A stretch of 10,257 bases of DNA from JANQKX01 sp039028695 (lineage in GTDB: Bacteria > Pseudomonadota > Alphaproteobacteria > Kiloniellales > Kiloniellaceae): positions 1-10,257 of the forward strand of contig JBCCHN010000166.1 of NCBI GenBank assembly GCA_039028695.1, in the 5' to 3' direction. The position numbers were made by a program, and so were the translations under genes. The stretch's first letter is position 1. The number at the start of each line of letters is the position of its first letter. The notes beneath the pieces were generated by a model that did not search any database, was not told where the DNA came from, and saw only the letters and a program-made list of their open reading frames with translations. This document shows positions 5,745-10,257 of this stretch, one piece after another.

Positions 5745-8700
5745 TGACGTCCCCGTTGACCCGCCGGCGCAACGAATCCAGTGCTGCTGACGCGTCCAAG
5801 AGATCGCGGGTATCCCATCCTTGTTGCACCTTTTCCAGGGCTTGCCGCAAGAGGGCATGGCCGGCCGCCGTCTCACCGACTTGCGCATGGTAACGGGCCA
5901 TGGAAAGACTGGCGCGAAGCTCCAAAGAAAACGCCCGTTGAGCCCGCGCCAGATCAATGGCCGTTGTTAACAACGTTTCCACTTCCTGCTTGAGCGCATT
6001 GCTTTGAGGCATTGCTGGTTCGGTGAAACTCATGTCGAGATGACATTGGGCAAGCAAACGATAGATCTCGGACGCCCAATAGGTGACACCTTCCTCCTCG
6101 ATAATTCGCAAGCCCTCTTTTAACAACTCTCCGGCCCGGACATGGGCACCCTTTTTCATACGCAATTCGGCAACCATGGCAAAGTAAACCGGGAAGTCTT
6201 CGCGTGTTCCCACTTGACGCATGGCTGCCAGGCCGTTCTCCAATTGGGCGCCACCGTCTTCCAGATTGCCTCGCTCGACCACACACCAGCCTTCAAAAAT
6301 ATCGGCCTTGGCGAGATAATCATCCAGCTCGTTCTTCAAACCCATGTCACGGACCTGAACGGCTAGGCCAGCAACCGTTTCCACATCTCGGCGATAGTGA
6401 TGGAGCATGAGCTCGATATCCAGGGCATGCAACCAGCTTCCCAAATGCCCGAGTTCTTCGGCCCAGGCGCGGCAATCGGCCATCGCAACAAGAGATTCAT
6501 CAGCCCGGCCCATCACCCATAGGGAAAGGGCTTGCTCGCCCAGGCCACAAACCTTGGGGTCATGTCCCCCATACATCGACCCCATCTCGGCAAAGTCGCC
6601 TTGATGATAAATTTCAAGTCCCTTATTCGCATGGGTCAGACAACTATCATGTTCCCCGACGAGAAAGGCATTAACCCAATGGCAATGATGGGCTTGAAGG
6701 TGAAATTCTGGCTCTCGCATGGTCTCTGCAACCTTCAAAAGGCGACGGGATTGCTCGAGCATGATGGAAAAATTCTCGGAAATCCGCCACCAGCCCCAAT
6801 AGGCCGGGAAGTGCCAGGGCGTTTCGGGCAGCTCTTCACAGAGCTTAAGGGCCTCCGCATAGCTGGCTCGGGTCTCGGGTGCGCCGGGCCCCTTGCTCAT
6901 CAATTGGGCGCCCCCTAAAAGGACCAGAAGACGCAAAAGAATTGTGCGGTTTTCGCTGGTTTCAGGCTCAAGCCTGATCAAGCGCAGGCCAGCCTCGAAA
7001 TGGTGTACAGCCTCTTGAGACGCGGAGGTGCTGGTGGCCGCTTCACCGGCCGCGATCCAGAGCGAGATGGCATCCTGGCGACGACCCGCCAGCTCGCAGT
7101 GGTAGGCCAGCTGCTCCGGCCGTAGGGACATCTTCGCGACCGGATTGTGATCGAGCCAATCCAGATAGGCCTTGTGCAGCCTTTGACGGTCTTTTCGCAA
7201 CAGACTGTCATAGGCGACCTTTTGAAAAAGCGCGTGGCTAAATTGATATTTCTCGCCCTGCGCCCCAGCGACGCGGCCAATCATCTCGTGGTGTATCAAG
7301 GTGGACAAGCATTCTGAGATGTCATCCGAAGATCGATTCGACATGTATTCCAGGGGTGCCTGGGAAAAATCCCGTCCAACCACCGCGGCCGTTTGGGCAA
7401 CATCGCGGGCGGACCCTAGTCGATCCAGTCGAACGGTCAGAAGGTCCAGCAAGCTTCCCGGCGCGCTTAGGTCGACCACCTCATCGGCAAAACCCATCCG
7501 CCCCCGCCTTTCGATGATCTGGCCGCTTTCCAACATGGCCTTGGTAAATTCCTTGACGAACAAGGGGATGCCATCGGTAATTTCGAGGATCCGTTCCATT
7601 AAGGCACCTTCGACGGCGAGCCCACCGCATAAACGCCGCACGACCTTTTCGCATTCTCCGGCGGGAAGGCCGGACAACTTAATGTCCACCTGCACCAAGC
7701 TGCGCCAGGGGTAGACCGTCCGGGGCCGGCTCAGGACCAAAATCATTATTGCCCGATTCGCTCCTTGACGGATTAACTTATCAAAAAACTCGATGGTTGA
7801 GGGATCGGCCCAGTGTGCGTCTTCGAGGATTACAAGCTGGGGTGCAGGCCCTTCGTTTAGAATTTGGGTAAAGGCACGAAAAAGATCGAGCCGAAGTGCT
7901 TTTCCGTCGCCACTATCAGACTCATGAACCGACGCCTTATCCTGTGCGCCGGAAGCGAGGAATGTGACCAAAGCGTCCAGATTATCGCGACTATCGATGA
8001 AAGTTTCGCCAAGGCTTTCGATCACTTTTGCTTCGATGTCTTGCAAAGCATCGTCCGCATCCAGGCCAAACTTGCTGGACAAGCGATCAAAAAGTGGCGC
8101 CAGGGGCGTATCGCTGGCAAAGCGCGAGCAGCTAAAAACCGAAAGGTTCTCTGCAGGGATTTGCGCGTGAGACCGGAAGAGTTGAAACAGGCCCGATTTG
8201 CCTACACCGGGTTCGCCCTCGATGCTGGCCAACCCCATGCGCCGCTTCTCGCCCACTTCCTGCCAAAAGGAGAGCAATGACCCGATTTCCGGCAGGCGCC
8301 CGGTTAGGTCTTCGGCCCGGTCCGAAGCCTCAAAAACATCGGAATCGACCTTGCGGCCGGTAAGCTCAAAGACCTGCAGGTCATCGCCAATTCCCTTTAG
8401 GTTCCTCGGACCCAAGGCTGAAAAGTCAAAAGCTTGGGCCACACGTTTTTTAAAAGCCTCACTGACCAAAATACCATTGGTCGGTGCAGCACTTTCTAGA
8501 CGGGCGGCCATACTTGGCGTAACGCCCACCACGCCAAGGGCTTCCCGCGTGGCACCGGCGCCCATTTCCGAAGCGACCACCTGACCCACATGGATGCCAA
8601 TGCGTATCTTGAGTTCCGTTTCACCGCTCAGCTCGAAGCGTTGGTTGAGTCCTTCCAAGCCCGATAGGATGGCAAGCCCAGCAAGGCCGGCCCGTTCAGG

Positions 8701-9120
8701 CGCATCTTCCTGGGCAATGGGATAGCCGAAATAGACCATCATGCCGTCACCCATGTAACAGGCGACCTGACCGCCGAAGCGCTCAATTTCCGCCACGCAG
8801 CTTCCCTGAAACGCCAAGATCAGCTCGTGCCAGTCTTCCGGATCAAACCTGCCCGCCAAGGCGGTTGACCCCACCATGTCCAGAAACATCACCGTTACCT
8901 GGCGATATTCGGCACTTGATTTGGGGACTTCGACGGGAGCCGCGGGCGCCGGGCTCTGCTCCTGAAATTGCTCGGCGCCACAACTGGAACAAAAGCGCGC
9001 CGTCGCCTCGATCACAGCGCTGCAGGAGCTGCAATCTTTTCTAAGCCGATAGCCACAGGACACACAAAATTTTGCCTCTGGCTCCGACACATGGCCGCAT
9101 TGAGGACATTGACTAGCCAC
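5731..9120 (-). CDS. Zinc-ribbon / class III nucleotide cyclase / AAA-ATPase / TPR signalling protein
   Basis: The 1129-residue protein has four parts. Two zinc ribbons come first (C5-x2-C8 with C19-x2-C22; C30-x2-C33 with C44-x2-C47). A class III cyclase homology domain (about 72-255) has metal-binding Asp81 in FLDMVGST and Asp125 in GDGMMVYFGYP. A P-loop ATPase domain has Walker A GEPGVGKS (302-309) and Walker B VILEDAHWAD (430-439). About 500 helical TPR-like residues follow. The layout is common in soluble bacterial signalling proteins. An oddity is TPSMAARL (201-208), where relatives usually read TPNLAARL: the transition-state Asn is Ser203, so cyclase activity may be weak or absent. The start is GTG with GGAG 6 nt upstream. 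As first gene it probably senses or gates the YcaO system; no DNA-binding domain was seen. Confidence 0.94.
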   Translation of the reverse strand: MASQCPQCGHVSEPEAKFCVSCGYRLRKDCSSCSAVIEATARFCSSCGAEQFQEQSPAPAAPVEVPKSSAEYRQVTVMFLDMVGSTALAGRFDPEDWHELILAFQGSCVAEIERFGGQVACYMGDGMMVYFGYPIAQEDAPERAGLAGLAILSGLEGLNQRFELSGETELKIRIGIHVGQVVASEMGAGATREALGVVGVTPSMAARLESAAPTNGILVSEAFKKRVAQAFDFSALGPRNLKGIGDDLQVFELTGRKVDSDVFEASDRAEDLTGRLPEIGSLLSFWQEVGEKRRMGLASIEGEPGVGKSGLFQLFRSHAQIPAENLSVFSCSRFASDTPLAPLFDRLSSKFGLDADDALQDIEAKVIESLGETFIDSRDNLDALVTFLASGAQDKASVHESDSGDGKALRLDLFRAFTQILNEGPAPQLVILEDAHWADPSTIEFFDKLIRQGANRAIMILVLSRPRTVYPWRSLVQVDIKLSGLPAGECEKVVRRLCGGLAVEGALMERILEITDGIPLFVKEFTKAMLESGQIIERRGRMGFADEVVDLSAPGSLLDLLTVRLDRLGSARDVAQTAAVVGRDFSQAPLEYMSNRSSDDISECLSTLIHHEMIGRVAGAQGEKYQFSHALFQKVAYDSLLRKDRQRLHKAYLDWLDHNPVAKMSLRPEQLAYHCELAGRRQDAISLWIAAGEAATSTSASQEAVHHFEAGLRLIRLEPETSENRTILLRLLVLLGGAQLMSKGPGAPETRASYAEALKLCEELPETPWHFPAYWGWWRISENFSIMLEQSRRLLKVAETMREPEFHLQAHHCHWVNAFLVGEHDSCLTHANKGLEIYHQGDFAEMGSMYGGHDPKVCGLGEQALSLWVMGRADESLVAMADCRAWAEELGHLGSWLHALDIELMLHHYRRDVETVAGLAVQVRDMGLKNELDDYLAKADIFEGWCVVERGNLEDGGAQLENGLAAMRQVGTREDFPVYFAMVAELRMKKGAHVRAGELLKEGLRIIEEEGVTYWASEIYRLLAQCHLDMSFTEPAMPQSNALKQEVETLLTTAIDLARAQRAFSLELRASLSMARYHAQVGETAAGHALLRQALEKVQQGWDTRDLLDASAALDSLRRRVNGDVNELT

Positions 9121-9144
9121 TTTTTTCTCCGGCCCTTTTTATTG

Positions 9145-9175
9145 AGGATACCACTATCTTGTTGAAATGTGACAA
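9145..9175 (-). promoter_or_regulatory. Weak candidate promoter for the YcaO operon
   Basis: On the minus strand TTGTCA (9175-9170) and TATCCT (9150-9145) are separated by 19 bp, longer than ideal. The implied leader to GTG at 9120 is under 25 nt. The -35 lies inside the 9159-9178 inverted repeat. No better pair was found in this region. Confidence 0.3.
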
Positions 9176-9178
9176 CAA
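9159..9178. promoter_or_regulatory. 6-bp inverted repeat upstream of the YcaO operon
   Basis: TTGTTG (9159-9164) and CAACAA (9173-9178) are perfect inverted arms around 8 bp. The inner part reads TTG-N8-CAA, a loose match to the CRP/FNR-family spacing. It overlaps the candidate operon -35, so it could be an operator. Confidence 0.35.
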
Positions 9179-9180
9179 AA

Positions 9181-9230
9181 ACTCATTCTATCTTGGTAAC
9201 TTTACTGTTGACTCATTCTGGGAATGAGTC
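9181..9230. promoter_or_regulatory. Three-site operator candidate (inverted repeat plus direct half-site)
   Basis: GACTCATTC (9210-9218) and GAATGAGTC (9222-9230) are perfect inverted arms around a 3-bp centre. The motif ACTCATTCT recurs in direct orientation at 9181-9189, exactly 30 bp from the copy at 9211-9219, close to three helical turns. Such spacing suggests cooperative binding of a dimer plus an extra protomer on one DNA face. No T-run follows the inverted repeat, so it does not look like a terminator. It lies 90 bp upstream of the operon start and 209 bp upstream of the agmatinase start. Confidence 0.5.
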
Positions 9231-9367
9231 GTTCAGCAGGCGTAACCCTCTCTGGCTGCATCCCTGTTGATTGATTCCCACCCAGAATTTGCCGCCACAG
9301 CTCCCGAGAGAACGGCGGGAAGCATCCTAGCGTGCACAATCCTCACTTCGTTTAGAGCCGATTACCA

Positions 9368-9392
9368 ACCGATATAGACTTGCAAAATCGGT
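9368..9392. promoter_or_regulatory. Inverted repeat in the agmatinase leader region
   Basis: ACCGAT (9368-9373) pairs with ATCGGT (9387-9392) across 13 bp, and the arms extend with one bulge (ACCA against GGT). The left arm abuts TATAGA (9373-9378), a possible -10 with a weak TTTAGA (9351-9356) 16 bp upstream. It could be an operator or an mRNA hairpin. Confidence 0.3.
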
Positions 9393-9439
9393 GGTTCTGG
9401 ACTTCCTTGAAGACTACGGCATCTTTCTGAGAGGCAAAA

Positions 9440-10257
9440 ATGGCCAATCATGGTTATGAATCCGGGCGCTTAAACCTGCCGTTCGTGGGTCATTGTAGCT
9501 TTGGCAAACAACCGATCTGTACCGATTGGCGGGAGATAGATGCGGACATCGCCGTTCTCGGCGCGCCCTTTGACATGGGTACGCAGTATAGACCAGGTGC
9601 CCGCTTTGGCCCCCGGGCAATTCGCGAGGCCTCGACCCTTTTTTCCTTTGGGCATGGGGGCGCCTACGACTTTGAAGACGATGTCACCTATCTGCCGGTG
9701 GACAAAGTCAGGATGGTCGATGTGGGTGATGCCGACATCATCCACACCGATACCATCAAGAGTCACGACAACATCGAGCTCGGTGTTCGCGCCATTTTAG
9801 CAGCCGGTGCACTGCCCGTGGTCCTGGGGGGCGACCACTCGGTTCACATCCCCTGCATTCGTGCCTTTAATGAGCAACCGCCGGTGCATATCGTTCACAT
9901 CGATGCCCACCTGGACTTTGTAGATGAACGGCACGGAGTCCGTTACGGCCACGGCAATCCCCTGCGCAGAGCCTCGGAAATGGAGCATGTCACTGGCTTT
10001 ACCCAGCTCGGAATCCGTAACGTCTCCTCCTCGAACCGCTCCGACTACGAAGCGGCCCGGGCGGCCGGATCGGATATTCTTTCGGTCCGGGATGTACGCC
10101 GCCTGGGCACCCAAGGTGTCTTGGACCGGGTGCCGAACGGTGTGCGCTATTATGCCACCGTGGATGTGGACGGTTTTGACCCCTCCATCGCGCCGGGCAC
10201 CGGCACGCCCAGCCACGGAGGCTTCACTTACTATGAAGTCCTAGAGATTTTTCAAGG
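9440..10257 (+). CDS. speB: Agmatinase-family ureohydrolase, N-terminal part (runs off the right edge)
   Basis: The 272 visible codons contain the complete arginase/agmatinase metal-ligand set: GGDHS (130-134), DAHLD (155-159) and DVDGFDP (242-248). His133, Asp155, His157, Asp159, Asp242 and Asp244 should hold the two manganese ions. The family hydrolyses guanidino compounds to urea plus an amine. Agmatine to putrescine is the most likely reaction, but guanidinobutyrate or guanidinopropionate cannot be excluded because substrate specificity is not readable here. Family members are about 300-330 residues, so only the C-terminal end is missing. ATG at 9440 is preceded by GAGG with a 5-nt spacer. 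The gene diverges from the YcaO operon and shares its 319-bp upstream region; whether they are functionally linked is unknown. Confidence 0.92.
   Translation, partial: MANHGYESGRLNLPFVGHCSFGKQPICTDWREIDADIAVLGAPFDMGTQYRPGARFGPRAIREASTLFSFGHGGAYDFEDDVTYLPVDKVRMVDVGDADIIHTDTIKSHDNIELGVRAILAAGALPVVLGGDHSVHIPCIRAFNEQPPVHIVHIDAHLDFVDERHGVRYGHGNPLRRASEMEHVTGFTQLGIRNVSSSNRSDYEAARAAGSDILSVRDVRRLGTQGVLDRVPNGVRYYATVDVDGFDPSIAPGTGTPSHGGFTYYEVLEIFQ

Larger units (their letters stand above)
9121..9439. other. Divergent regulatory region between the YcaO operon and the agmatinase gene
   Basis: This 319-bp region contains no supported gene. It holds a 9-bp inverted repeat with a direct-repeat half-site (9181-9230), a 6-bp inverted repeat (9159-9178), a candidate -10 for the operon and a hairpin-like repeat (9368-9392). 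The stretch 9231-9360 shows nothing I can assign. Confidence 0.7.

Noticed and set aside
5745..5957. Long N-terminal extension of YcaO
   Set aside because: This stretch lies in the C-terminal coding region of the cyclase/ATPase gene in another frame and does not resemble YcaO.
9168..9183. CRP site (TGTGA-N6-TCACA) upstream of the cyclase gene
   Set aside because: Only the TGTGA half is present; the second half does not match.

Overview
The window looks like a chromosomal segment of an alphaproteobacterium, probably Rhodospirillales-like. This is an inference from the divergent EF-G-like GTPase at the left edge, the moderately GC-rich codon use, and a tightly packed operon with GTG starts and overlapping junctions. 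No RNA gene, insertion sequence, phage gene or CRISPR array was seen.

Layout, left to right. Positions 1-883 (minus) hold the N-terminal 294 residues of an EF-G-like GTPase that runs off the edge. Positions 884-1201 are a divergent intergenic region with a 16-bp perfect palindrome over a candidate promoter and a small hairpin. Positions 1202-1582 (plus) encode a small lipoprotein of unknown function. From 9120 down to 1640 (minus) lies one compact five-gene operon. Its order is: a zinc-ribbon/class III cyclase/AAA-ATPase/TPR signalling protein (9120-5731), a YcaO protein (5744-4473), a TfuA protein (4476-3703), a cytoplasmic thermolysin-like zinc peptidase (3702-2434) and a 265-residue protein ending in nine tandem hexapeptides of consensus (S/A/T)(R/W)AKMA (2437-1640). 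Positions 9121-9439 are a second divergent regulatory region with inverted and direct repeats. Positions 9440-10257 (plus) are the start of an agmatinase-family ureohydrolase that runs off the right edge.

The central operon is the main discovery candidate. YcaO plus TfuA is the known enzyme pair that turns backbone amides into thioamides, as in thioviridamide-type peptides, the repeat-core thiovarsolins and methyl-coenzyme M reductase. Here the pair is translationally coupled to a zinc peptidase with no visible secretion signal and to a protein built as a non-repetitive N-terminal part, an acidic stretch, a strongly cationic hexapeptide array and an Asp/His tail. I infer that the repeat protein is the YcaO-TfuA substrate, that its array is a multi-copy core, and that the peptidase matures it. 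The first gene may couple expression or activity to a cyclic nucleotide or ATP-dependent signal, though its cyclase domain has Ser where the conserved catalytic Asn is expected. None of these links has been tested here. No transporter or leader-binding (RRE-type) protein is visible in the window.
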